The notes beneath the pieces are model-generated. The model searched no databases. It was not told where the DNA came from and was given only the letters and a program-made list of their open reading frames with translations. A DNA stretch of 15,785 nt from Oscillospiraceae bacterium (GTDB lineage Bacteria > Bacillota_A > Clostridia > Oscillospirales > Oscillospiraceae), in the NCBI GenBank assembly GCA_024690695.1, contig JAILOS010000098.1, positions 1 to 15,785 of the forward strand, in the 5' to 3' direction. The translations under genes and the position numbers were made by a program. Shown here piece by piece: positions 1-5,875 of this stretch (positions are counted from its first letter, which is position 1; each line of letters begins with the position of its first letter).

Positions 1-1119
1 TTCCGTCAGCGTGGCCATATAGCTGGTGCGCAGCAGGCACTCGGCGGGCGGCGTGGCGGGCGGGAGCACGGGGTTGACGTAGACGCCGGCCTCATAGATC
101 TCCTTCGCCCTGCGCAGGGTGTTCTCGGCCTCCCAGGTGTAGATCGGCACGATCGGCGTTTCGGACTCGCGGATGGAGAGCCCGGCGGCCTTGAAGCCGG
201 CGCGGGCGTAGGCCGCGAGGGCGCCGAGGCGCAGCGGCAGCTCGGGATGGGCCTCCAGATGGCGCAGCGCGGCCAGCGCCGTGGCGCAGGCGGAGGGCGG
301 GATCGAGGCCGAGAAGATGAAGGGGCGCGAGTTGTGCCGCACGAAGTCGCAGACCTCCTCGCTGGCCGCCATATAGCCGCCGAGGCTCGCCAGCGACTTG
401 GAGAAGGTGCCCATGATGACGTCCACCTTGTCCTCCAGGCCGAAATAGCTGGCCGTGCCGCGGCCGCCCTCGCCGATCACGCCGAGGCCGTGGGCGTCGT
501 CCACCATGACGCGCGCGCCGTATTTCTCCGCCAGGGCGCAGATCTCCGGGAGCTTCGCGATGTCGCCGCCCATCGAAAACACGCCGTCGGTGACGATGAG
601 GCGGCCCGCCTCCTCGGGGATGCGGCTGAGGATGCTCTCGAGCTCGGCCATGTCGTTGTGCCGGTAGCGCATCATCTTGCCGTAGCTGAGCTTGCAGCCG
701 TCGTAGATGCTGGCGTGGTTTTCGCGGTCGCAGATCACGTAGTCCCCGCGCCCGACCAGCGCGCTGATGATGCCGAGATTCGACTGGAAGCCCGTCGAGA
801 AGGTGACGGCCCCCTCCTTGTGGACGAAGGCGGCGAGCTCGTGCTCGAGCTCGAGGTGCATTTCAAGCGTGCCGTTGAGGAAACGGGAACCGGAGCAGCC
901 GGTGCCGTACTGCTCGAAGGCGCGGATGCCCGCCTCGACGACCGAGGGCTCGGTCGTCAGGCCGAGATAGTTGTTGGAGCCGAGCATGATGCGGCGCTTG
1001 CCCTCCATGATGACTTCCTTGTCCTGCCGGGACTCCAGCGCGTGGAAATATGGGTAGATGCCCTTCGCGCGGTATTCCTTCGCCACCGTGTAGCGCTGCA
1101 CTTTCTCGAACAGATCCAT
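1..1119 (-). CDS. PLP-dependent alpha-oxoamine synthase (KBL/BioF/SPT-like), 3' end cut by window
   Basis: The minus strand reads open from an ATG at 1119 to the left edge, giving 373 residues without a stop; the family is about 390-400 residues, so only a short C-terminus is missing. A GGGGAGG site lies about 7 nt upstream of the start. Fold-type I PLP landmarks are visible: NNYLGL near 49-54, GTGCSGSRFLNGT near 72-84, NHAS with the ring-stacking His near 135, VDDAHG near 206-211 (Asp to the pyridine nitrogen), and GTFSKSLASLGG with the Schiff-base Lys at about 241. The family condenses an amino acid with an acyl-CoA and loses CO2, or runs the reverse type of cleavage (2-amino-3-ketobutyrate CoA ligase). 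The FSKSLASLGG motif and the RHNSRPFIFSAS segment that follows look closer to serine palmitoyltransferase/BioF-type members than to E. coli Kbl. The substrate cannot be assigned from sequence alone. It is transcribed from its own promoter, with no same-strand gene close upstream. Confidence 0.9.
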   Translation of the reverse strand, partial: MDLFEKVQRYTVAKEYRAKGIYPYFHALESRQDKEVIMEGKRRIMLGSNNYLGLTTEPSVVEAGIRAFEQYGTGCSGSRFLNGTLEMHLELEHELAAFVHKEGAVTFSTGFQSNLGIISALVGRGDYVICDRENHASIYDGCKLSYGKMMRYRHNDMAELESILSRIPEEAGRLIVTDGVFSMGGDIAKLPEICALAEKYGARVMVDDAHGLGVIGEGGRGTASYFGLEDKVDVIMGTFSKSLASLGGYMAASEEVCDFVRHNSRPFIFSASIPPSACATALAALRHLEAHPELPLRLGALAAYARAGFKAAGLSIRESETPIVPIYTWEAENTLRRAKEIYEAGVYVNPVLPPATPPAECLLRTSYMATLTE

Positions 1120-1166
1120 AATCGGCCTCCCCTGAACGCTTTTAATTTTTGAAATATCTCAGGCCC

Positions 1167-1195
1167 ATTGTAGCCTGTCCGGCCCGTTCTGTCAA
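1167..1195 (-). promoter_or_regulatory. Sigma-A promoter of the oxoamine synthase gene
   Basis: On the minus strand TTGACA (1195-1190) and TACAAT (1172-1167) are separated by 17 nt. It lies about 48 nt upstream of the ATG at 1119. This is one base from full consensus. Confidence 0.8.
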
Positions 1196-1206
1196 TCAAT
1201 TTCCAG

Positions 1207-1250
1207 AAAAAAGAAGCCACGCGAGCCGTTTTTTCGATCGACTCGCGCGG
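1207..1250 (-). terminator. Intrinsic terminator of the DivIVA-like gene
   Basis: Read on the minus strand, a 9-bp stem (1250-1242 with 1225-1217, one G-U pair) is followed by CTTCTTTTTT. It sits about 20 nt past the stop codon at 1270 and just before the next promoter. Confidence 0.8.
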
Positions 1251-1269
1251 TTTGTTAATTTTTATCGTT

Positions 1270-1809
1270 TTATTCCCCGTCGATGCTCAGCAGCTCGCGG
1301 GCGAGGGCGTCCACCCGCTCGGACAGATCCGCCGGCGCCTCCGGAGCTTCCGGCGCGCCGCCGGTGAAGAGCGGCTCGTCCTGCTCGATGGTCTCGAGGC
1401 AGCCGGACAGACAGTCGCGCAGCATGTGATAGCTGCTGCGCAGGCGCTCGGCGCGCTCGGCCGTGCAGCGGGCGGCTTCCTTTTCCGCCTCCTCGCGCAC
1501 GCGCGCGGCCTCCGCGGCAAGCGCGTCAGCCTTCTCCCTCGCCTCGGCCACGATCCGGTCGGCCTCCTCGTTCGCGTCGGCGATCATCTGCTGCGAGACG
1601 GTCCTGGCCGACAGCAGCGCGTCCCCGATCTGCTCCTTCTGTCCGCAGAGCTCGCCCAGACGGCGGCGGAGCTCCTGATTCTCCGCGTTCTGCTGCAGCG
1701 CCTTCTGCCGGATATCCTCCAGCAGCGCCGCGACCTTGTTGGCGTTGTAGTATTTTTTCTTGACGACTTCGAGCGAGATCCCCTCGAAATATGCCTGATC
1801 GAGCGCCAT
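1270..1809 (-). CDS. DivIVA-like coiled-coil protein
   Basis: The protein is 179 residues. The start chosen is ATG at 1809 (MALDQAYF), because GGGAGG lies 7 nt upstream; the frame stays open 24 codons further upstream, but that stretch covers the leader and promoter. The N-terminal ~30 residues (ISLEVVKKKYYNANKVAALL) resemble the DivIVA membrane-binding motif loosely: the usual F..GY..EEV..FL becomes KKYYNANKVAALL. A long Ala/Glu/Arg-rich coiled coil follows at roughly 25-145, then a Pro/Ala linker and a short acidic C-terminus. DivIVA-family proteins mark curved membrane at division sites and poles. It is monocistronic, with its own promoter and terminator, and diverges from the HAD gene. 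It could instead be a generic coiled-coil protein; the domain match is by eye and weak. Confidence 0.6.
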   Translation of the reverse strand: MALDQAYFEGISLEVVKKKYYNANKVAALLEDIRQKALQQNAENQELRRRLGELCGQKEQIGDALLSARTVSQQMIADANEEADRIVAEAREKADALAAEAARVREEAEKEAARCTAERAERLRSSYHMLRDCLSGCLETIEQDEPLFTGGAPEAPEAPADLSERVDALARELLSIDGE

Positions 1810-1859
1810 ACGAGCACCTCCCGTCCGGCCGGACCGGACTGTGTTTCTACATTTTGTAT

Positions 1860-1888
1860 AGTATAGCAGGTTTTCGCCCATAAATCAA
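1860..1888 (-). promoter_or_regulatory. Sigma-A promoter of the DivIVA-like gene
   Basis: On the minus strand TTGATT (1888-1883), a 17-nt spacer and TATACT (1865-1860) lie about 50 nt before the ATG at 1809. The -35 is 17 nt from the -35 of the divergent HAD-gene promoter. Confidence 0.7.
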
Positions 1889-1905
1889 CAACAGCTTCGG
1901 CGCGA

Positions 1906-1935
1906 TTGACAGAGCGGGGCCGCGCTTGCTATAAT
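1906..1935 (+). promoter_or_regulatory. Sigma-A promoter of the HAD phosphatase gene
   Basis: TTGACA at 1906-1911 and TATAAT at 1930-1935 are both perfect consensus hexamers with an 18-nt spacer. The expected start is near 1942, giving a leader of only about 20 nt. Confidence 0.85.
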
Positions 1936-1960
1936 CGGGGCGCGGAAGGAGGGGAAGACC

Positions 1961-2785
1961 GTGAATCGAAGGATCCGGCTGATCGCGTTCGATCTCGACG
2001 GAACGCTGCTGGACGGCCGAAAGGCGCTGCCGGAGGCGAACCGCCGGGAGCTCGCGCGGCTGGGCGCGGCGGGGACGCTGCTGGTCCCGGCCACGGGGCG
2101 CGTCGCGGCCGGGCTGCCGGAGGCGCTGAGAGCGCTGCCGGGGCTGCGCTGGGCGATCCTTGCCAACGGCGCGGAGGTCCGGGATCTTGAGACCGGGGCG
2201 GTCCTCGCCCGGGAGGAGATCCCGCTCGATACGGCGCTGGAGCTGCTGGAGCTGGCCGAGTCGCTGCGCCTGCCCTGCGACTGCTATCAGGACGGGCGGG
2301 GCTATATGACCCGCTCGCTGTACGAGCGCGCGCCGGAATACCTGCGCGACCCGGCCGTGCTCGAGCTCGTGCTGCGGCTGCGCACGCCGGTGGACGAGCT
2401 GCGCGCCTTTCTCCGCGAGCGGGGAGAGAGCGTGCAGAAGCTGCAGCTCTATTTCACCGACCCGGCGCTGCGCGAAAGGCTGCTGCGCGAGCTGCCGGGG
2501 CGCTTTCCGGCGCTGTCGGTGACGAGCTCGATCCCGGTGAATATCGAGATCAACAGCGAGCGCGCCAATAAGGGCGAGGCGCTCGCTCGCCTCTGCGCGG
2601 CGCTCGGCGTCGACCCCGCGGAGACCCTCGCCTTCGGCGACGGCACGAACGACCTGTCGCTGCTGCGCGCGGCGGGGATCGGCGTCGCGATGGGCAACGC
2701 CGCGCCCGAGCTGAAGGCGGCGGCCTCGCTCGTCACGGGCACGAACGACGGCGCCGGGGTGGCGGCGGTGCTGCGGGCGCTGTGA
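1961..2785 (+). CDS. Cof-type HAD-IIB family phosphatase
   Basis: The protein is 274 residues with a GTG start at 1961 and a GGAAGGAGGGG site just upstream. HAD motifs are complete: motif I DLDGTLLDG with Asp11 (nucleophile) and Asp13; motif II PATGR with Thr45; Lys204 in NKGEAL as motif III; and FGDGTNDLSLL with Asp227 and Asp231 as motif IV, binding Mg2+. The C2-type cap domain falls between about 85 and 195. Length and motifs match the Cof/YwpJ/YidA-type cytosolic sugar-phosphate or cofactor phosphatases. The substrate cannot be read from sequence, and these enzymes are often broad. It has its own perfect promoter and no obvious operon partner; the downstream pyr promoter starts 76 nt past the stop. 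The gene is very GC-rich, like its neighbours. Confidence 0.9.
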   Translation: MNRRIRLIAFDLDGTLLDGRKALPEANRRELARLGAAGTLLVPATGRVAAGLPEALRALPGLRWAILANGAEVRDLETGAVLAREEIPLDTALELLELAESLRLPCDCYQDGRGYMTRSLYERAPEYLRDPAVLELVLRLRTPVDELRAFLRERGESVQKLQLYFTDPALRERLLRELPGRFPALSVTSSIPVNIEINSERANKGEALARLCAALGVDPAETLAFGDGTNDLSLLRAAGIGVAMGNAAPELKAAASLVTGTNDGAGVAAVLRAL

Positions 2786-2861
2786 GATTCGGCACTCTGC
2801 CAAAAAAACGCCGCCCGCTCCGCGCACATTTCGTCGGCTGCTACGAAGAACAAACAGGGCC

Positions 2862-2890
2862 TTGCTTTTTCGGCGCCCATCCTCTATAAT
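2862..2890 (+). promoter_or_regulatory. Promoter of the pyrR-uraA operon
   Basis: TTGCTT (2862-2867), a 17-nt spacer and TATAAT (2885-2890). The predicted start is near 2897, leaving a leader of about 175 nt before pyrR, which carries the attenuator. Confidence 0.75.
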
Positions 2891-2941
2891 GCGTTTCAGG
2901 CGGACGGGATCCGCCCGAAGGACAACAGATTTTTAAGCTGC

Positions 2942-3037
2942 GGTACAGAGATGCCGGCAAAATCGACCATACGGAGGATGCACCTGCGTGCGTCCGGTTT
3001 TGCTGCGTGTCTTGCCGGGTCCGGCAGGGCATTTTTT
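2942..3037 (+). promoter_or_regulatory. PyrR-responsive transcription attenuator (leader RNA)
   Basis: The leader holds three competing structures. (1) PyrR-binding hairpin at 2942-2955, GGTACAGAGATGCC. It matches the Bacillus consensus AGUCCAGAGAGGCU at 10 of 14 positions, and the differences at the stem ends and at positions 4/11 are compensated in pairs. (2) Antiterminator: 2950-2962 pairs with 2998-3011 as 13 bp with one bulged C, enclosing an 8-bp hairpin (2976-2983 with 2988-2995, loop CTGC). (3) Terminator: 3008-3018 pairs with 3021-3031 (11 bp including two G-U), then six T at 3032-3037. The antiterminator shares 2950-2955 with the PyrR site and 3008-3011 with the terminator, so the three are mutually exclusive. 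As known for the family, PyrR-UMP binding should stabilise (1) and allow termination when pyrimidines are plentiful. Confidence 0.85.
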
Positions 3038-3072
3038 CATGTCCCGGAGCGGGAAGGGAGGCGCGGACGCGC

Positions 3073-3615
3073 ATGAAGCTGAAGGCACAGATCCTCGACG
3101 AGGCGGCGCTGAACCGCGCTCTGATGCGCCTGTCGCACGAGATCGTGGAGAAAAACCGGGGCGCGGAGAACCTGCTGCTGGTCGGCGTGCGCCGCCGCGG
3201 CGACCCGATCGCCCGCCGCATCCGCGGCAACATCCGCAAGATCGAGGACGCGGAGGTCCCCTGCGGCAGCATCGACATCCGCTTTTACCGCGACGACCTG
3301 AGCCGCCTGTCCGAGGAGCCGAGCCTGCGCCGCACCGAGCTGCCCTTCGACGTCAACGACCGCGACGTGGTGCTGGTGGACGACGTGATCTACACCGGGC
3401 GCACCGCCCGTGCGGCCATCGAGGCCGTGTTCTCCTGCGGCCGCCCGCGCACGATCCAGCTCGCCGTGCTGGTCGACCGCGGCCACCGCGAGCTGCCTAT
3501 CCGGCCGGATTACGTCGGCAAGAACATCCCCACCTCGCGCAGCGAGCTGGTGGAGGTCCGTCTGCCGGAGTTCGACGGCGAAACCGGCGTGTTTCTGATG
3601 GACATGACGGAATGA
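3073..3615 (+). CDS. pyrR: PyrR: bifunctional pyr attenuation regulator / uracil phosphoribosyltransferase
   Basis: The protein is 180 residues, the usual PyrR length. The start is ATG 3073, with GGGAGG at 3056-3061; the frame stays open upstream, but that part lies inside the attenuator. The PRPP-binding loop VVLVDDVIYTGRT sits at about 99-111 (type I PRTase fold). Other family segments are the VGVRRRGDPIA region near 37-47 and the C-terminal VDRGHRELPIRPDYVGKN stretch. PyrR binds its target RNA in the presence of UMP/UTP and also has weak UPRTase activity in the cytosol. It is first in the operon, 46 nt before uraA, directly behind the RNA it should recognise, so the operon is expected to be self-regulated. 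Confidence 0.96.
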   Translation: MKLKAQILDEAALNRALMRLSHEIVEKNRGAENLLLVGVRRRGDPIARRIRGNIRKIEDAEVPCGSIDIRFYRDDLSRLSEEPSLRRTELPFDVNDRDVVLVDDVIYTGRTARAAIEAVFSCGRPRTIQLAVLVDRGHRELPIRPDYVGKNIPTSRSELVEVRLPEFDGETGVFLMDMTE

Positions 3616-3661
3616 CCGAGCGCAAAGCAACTTATATAGAGAAAAAAGAGAGGTACACAAC

Positions 3662-5092
3662 ATGAAGAAATCGAAAAACGAGAAAAAGGCCGCTCCCGAC
3701 GAGCCCATTTACGACGCTAAAACCCTCGGCACGCCGAAGATGCTGGTGCTGGGCGTGCAGCACCTGTTCGCGATGTTCGGCGCGACGGTGCTCGTGCCGA
3801 TCCTGACCGGGCTGAGCGTGTCCGCGACGCTGCTCTTCGCCGGTTTTGCCACGCTGTTCATGCACCTGGTCACCGGGCGCAAGGTTCCCGTGTTCCTCGG
3901 CTCCTCCTTCGCCTTCCTCGCCGGCTATGCCGCCGTCAAGGCCCTCGGCGTCGAGCAGGGTCTCACCGAGAGCCAGGCGCTGCCCTATGCCTGCGTCGGC
4001 GTCGCCTGCGCGGGTCTGCTCTACCTGGTCCTCGCGTTGATCTGCAAGGCCTTCGGCTCGAAGAACGTCATGCGCTACTTCCCGCCCGTCGTCACCGGCC
4101 CGATCATCATCGCCATCGGCCTGATCCTCGCGCCCTCCGCGATCAACAACTGCGCCACGAGCTGGCCCATCGCCCTCGTCGCGATCGCCGTCGTCATCGT
4201 CTGCAACATCTGGGGCAAGGGCATGGTCAAGATCGTTCCGATCCTGCTGGGCGTCCTCGCCTCCTACCTCGCGGCCGTGATCTTTGATCCCGCGGCCCGC
4301 ACCGCCGTCGCCGAGAAGGTCGGCGCCGCCAAATGGATCGGCCTGCCGGTCAACATGAAGGACGACACCGTGTTCGGTCTGCTCGCCTCCGGCCAGGTCG
4401 ACGGCGGTCTGATCCTCTCCTCGATCATCATCATTGTCCCGATCGCCATTGCGACGATGATGGAGCACGTCGGCGACATCTCCGCGATCAGCGGCACCAT
4501 CGGCAAGAACCTGATCGAAGACCCGGGCCTGCACCGCACCCTGATCGGCGACGGCGTCGGCACCACGATCGCCGCCCTCTTCGGCGCCCCGGCCAACACG
4601 ACCTACGGCGAGAACACCGGCGTGCTCGTGCTGACCAAGGTCTACGACCCGAAGGTCGTCCGCATCGCGGCCTACTTCGCGATCGTCCTCTCCTTCTGCC
4701 CGAAGTTCGCGGCGCTGATCTCCGCCATGCCCGCCGCGACGGTCGGCGGCGTGTCGATCATCCTCTACGGCATGATCTCCGCGGTCGGCATCCGCAATAT
4801 GGTCGAGAACCACACCGATTTCCAGAAGTCCCGCAACGTCATCGTCGCGGCCGTCATCCTCGGCCTCGCGCTGGGCGTCAACTTCTCCGGCGCTCTCGGC
4901 GCCGACATCACGGTCGCCAACGGCAATCTCGCGACCGGCGCCATCTCCTTCTCGATCGGCAGCGTCAAGGTCGGCCTCACCGGTCTGGCCGTCGCCTCGA
5001 TCGTCGGCATCGTGCTCAACGCCATCCTTCCCGGCAAGCGCGACGAGTACATGCCGAACCAGGCCAACTCCGGCTCCCTCGGCAAGTTCTGA
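3662..5092 (+). CDS. uraA: Uracil permease (NCS2 family)
   Basis: The protein is 476 residues with ATG at 3662 and GAGAGG 8 nt upstream. A charged N-terminus is followed by about 14 hydrophobic segments in the NCS2 (UraA/XanQ) pattern. The family signature is clear: MMEHVGD carries the first uracil-contacting Glu, and NTTYGENTGVLVLT carries the second. YGENTG, rather than the QN-type variant, favours uracil over xanthine/urate. It imports uracil by H+ symport into the cytoplasm for salvage. The partner gene pyrR and the upstream PyrR RNA site support uracil as substrate. No pyr biosynthesis genes follow; transcription ends at a strong hairpin at 5201-5245. It is longer than E. coli UraA (about 429 residues) through terminal and loop additions. 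Confidence 0.94.
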   Translation: MKKSKNEKKAAPDEPIYDAKTLGTPKMLVLGVQHLFAMFGATVLVPILTGLSVSATLLFAGFATLFMHLVTGRKVPVFLGSSFAFLAGYAAVKALGVEQGLTESQALPYACVGVACAGLLYLVLALICKAFGSKNVMRYFPPVVTGPIIIAIGLILAPSAINNCATSWPIALVAIAVVIVCNIWGKGMVKIVPILLGVLASYLAAVIFDPAARTAVAEKVGAAKWIGLPVNMKDDTVFGLLASGQVDGGLILSSIIIIVPIAIATMMEHVGDISAISGTIGKNLIEDPGLHRTLIGDGVGTTIAALFGAPANTTYGENTGVLVLTKVYDPKVVRIAAYFAIVLSFCPKFAALISAMPAATVGGVSIILYGMISAVGIRNMVENHTDFQKSRNVIVAAVILGLALGVNFSGALGADITVANGNLATGAISFSIGSVKVGLTGLAVASIVGIVLNAILPGKRDEYMPNQANSGSLGKF

Positions 5093-5200
5093 GCCCACTG
5101 CGGAGCGGGCCGCGCGGAAAGCCGCAGGACACAGCGGCGGCTTGAGCGGCGGCCCGCCCGGGACGGCTCCGGGCGTCCGGGCCGGGAAAAAAGATAACGG

Positions 5201-5250
5201 AAAGCTCCGGCGGATTCGGGTTTTGCCCGTTTTCGCCGGAGCTTTTCTCG
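5201..5250 (+). terminator. Intrinsic terminator of pyrR-uraA
   Basis: A perfect 12-bp stem (5201-5212 with 5234-5245) ends in TTTTCTCG. The loop contains a second small stem, CGGG/CCCG at 5217-5220 and 5226-5229. It lies 108 nt past the uraA stop. Confidence 0.85.
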
Positions 5251-5344
5251 TGTCGTGCTATGCGCCCTCGCCAGCCCCTTGTCCGCCCCGCCGCACGGGC
5301 CGCCGGGGGATTCGGGAGGGGCGAGCCTCTCCTGCGAAGGAAAA

Positions 5345-5370
5345 GCCTTCCCCGCTGCGGCGGGGAAGGC
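5345..5370. repeat. Perfect 11-bp GC-rich hairpin, part of a composite repeat
   Basis: 5345-5355 is the exact reverse complement of 5360-5370, with a TGCG loop. Its left part (5346-5364) recurs at 5673-5691, directly before another palindrome copy, so it belongs to a composite repeat. No T-tract follows, so it is not an obvious terminator. Confidence 0.7.
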
Positions 5371-5382
5371 GGCGGGAACGGC

Positions 5383-5409
5383 GGGCGACCGCAAGGGTCG
5401 CCCCTACGG
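5383..5409 (+). repeat. CCTACGG-tailed palindromic repeat, copy 1
   Basis: GGGCGACC (5383-5390) pairs with GGTCGCCC (5396-5403), followed by CTACGG. The stretch 5371-5409 is identical to 5686-5724 (39 nt). Confidence 0.8.
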
Positions 5410-5426
5410 GATCGCCGCGTCCACCC

Positions 5427-5447
5427 CATAGGGGCGGCTTGCCGCCC
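5427..5447 (-). repeat. CCTACGG-tailed palindromic repeat, copy 2 (inverted)
   Basis: On the minus strand GGGCGGC/GCCGCCC arms (5447-5441 and 5438-5432) are followed by CTATGG. The arms differ from copy 1 but remain complementary. Confidence 0.75.
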
Positions 5448-5470
5448 GCCCGCGCGAACCTCGCGTCTTG

Positions 5471-5500
5471 CCCGTAGGGGACGGCGTCCTCGACGTCCCG
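5471..5500 (-). repeat. CCTACGG-tailed palindromic repeat, copy 3 (inverted, long loop)
   Basis: On the minus strand GGGACG/CGTCCC arms enclose the 10-nt loop TCGAGGACGC and are followed by CTACGGG. The loop resembles that of copy 9 (TCGAGGGTGC). Confidence 0.7.
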
Positions 5501-5514
5501 TTTTTTTCGGTGCA

Positions 5515-5541
5515 GATTCTTCGCTGACGCTCAGAATGACA
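5515..5541 (+). repeat. Second short interspersed repeat (GATTCTTCGCT...CAGAATGACA type)
   Basis: The segment starts GATTCTTCGCT and ends CAGAATGACA. Related sequences occur at 12298-12316 (minus) and 12323-12356 (plus). From memory, such sequences are common between genes of many gut bacteria; I cannot verify that here. Confidence 0.5.
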
Positions 5542-5558
5542 GGCCGTTTTGGGCAAAC

Positions 5559-5608
5559 AAAACAGTGAGACGAATTCGGTTTTTCCGATTTCGTCTCACT
5601 GCTGTTTT
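5559..5608. terminator. Long inverted repeat, probable terminator for nfnAB on the minus strand
   Basis: Arms 5563-5579 and 5585-5601 pair over 17 positions with one T-T mismatch. Beyond that, AAAACAG (5559-5565) can pair with CTGTTTT (5602-5608) if a duplicated CTG is looped out. Read on the minus strand it ends in TTTTGTTTG, as expected for a terminator of nfnB, whose stop lies about 270 nt upstream. The plus-strand side is also T-rich, so it may work both ways. Confidence 0.65.
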
Positions 5609-5697
5609 ATCTGTTCGGTTTTTCGCGCGGCCGCGGCGCGCGGGAGGCCTCATCCACCGCTGACGCGGTCCCCCTTCCCCGCTGCGGCGGGAACGGC

Positions 5698-5724
5698 GGG
5701 CGACCGCAAGGGTCGCCCCTACGG
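5698..5724 (+). repeat. CCTACGG-tailed palindromic repeat, copy 4
   Basis: The palindrome and tail are identical to copy 1. The whole composite unit 5673-5724 matches 5346-5409 except that it is 12 nt shorter, having lost part of the upstream hairpin. Confidence 0.8.
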
Positions 5725-5749
5725 AGCGAAAGCGGGGTTTTATGCGGGC

Positions 5750-5774
5750 GGGCGGCTGATAGCCGCCCCTACGG
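5750..5774 (+). repeat. CCTACGG-tailed palindromic repeat, copy 5
   Basis: GGGCGGCT (5750-5757), loop GAT, AGCCGCCC (5761-5768), tail CTACGG. The stem-loop is identical to copy 7. Confidence 0.8.
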
Positions 5775-5796
5775 GGTTGGGGCGACGTTTGGGAAC

Positions 5797-5823
5797 GGGC
5801 CGCCGGGGCGTCGGCCCCTACAG
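5797..5823 (+). repeat. CCTACGG-tailed palindromic repeat, copy 6
   Basis: GGGCCG (5797-5802) pairs with CGGCCC (5812-5817) across a 9-nt loop, followed by CTACAG. Confidence 0.7.
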
Positions 5824-5847
5824 AGTGGAAGCGAGACCTTCGCAGAC

Positions 5848-5872
5848 GGGCGGCTGATAGCCGCCCCTGCGC
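5848..5872 (+). repeat. CCTACGG-tailed palindromic repeat, copy 7
   Basis: The GGGCGGCT/AGCCGCCC stem with loop GAT is followed by CTGCG. It ends 4 nt from the nfnB stop codon (5876-5878), so it would lie in the 3' end of that mRNA. Confidence 0.75.
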
Positions 5873-5875
5873 CGA

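Larger units (their letters stand above)
5093..5875. other. Gene-free 783-nt repeat-rich intergenic region
   Basis: I see no convincing gene on either strand between the convergent stops of uraA and nfnB. The region holds the uraA terminator (5201-5245), an 11-bp perfect hairpin (5345-5370), seven copies of a CCTACGG-tailed palindrome, one copy of a second repeat type (5515-5541), and a long inverted repeat (5559-5608). Composition is very GC-rich outside the two terminators. Confidence 0.8.

Noticed and set aside
2786..2861. Terminator for the HAD phosphatase gene
   Set aside because: Only very short stems (GGCA/TGCC; TTCGT/ACGAA) are visible and neither is followed by a T-tract on the plus strand.
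3632..5098. Long open frame on the minus strand opposite uraA, and similar long ones opposite nfnB (5885-7477 plus) and yidC-jag (13455-15617 minus)
   Set aside because: They are antisense to clear genes, have Asp/Gly/His/Arg-heavy low-complexity translations, no family motifs and no good ribosome sites. Stop codons are rare in alternative frames at this GC content.
5383..5872. Possible CRISPR array from the repeated palindromes
   Set aside because: Repeat arms vary, copies occur in both orientations, spacing is irregular (about 25 to 200 nt), there are no uniform spacers and no cas genes.
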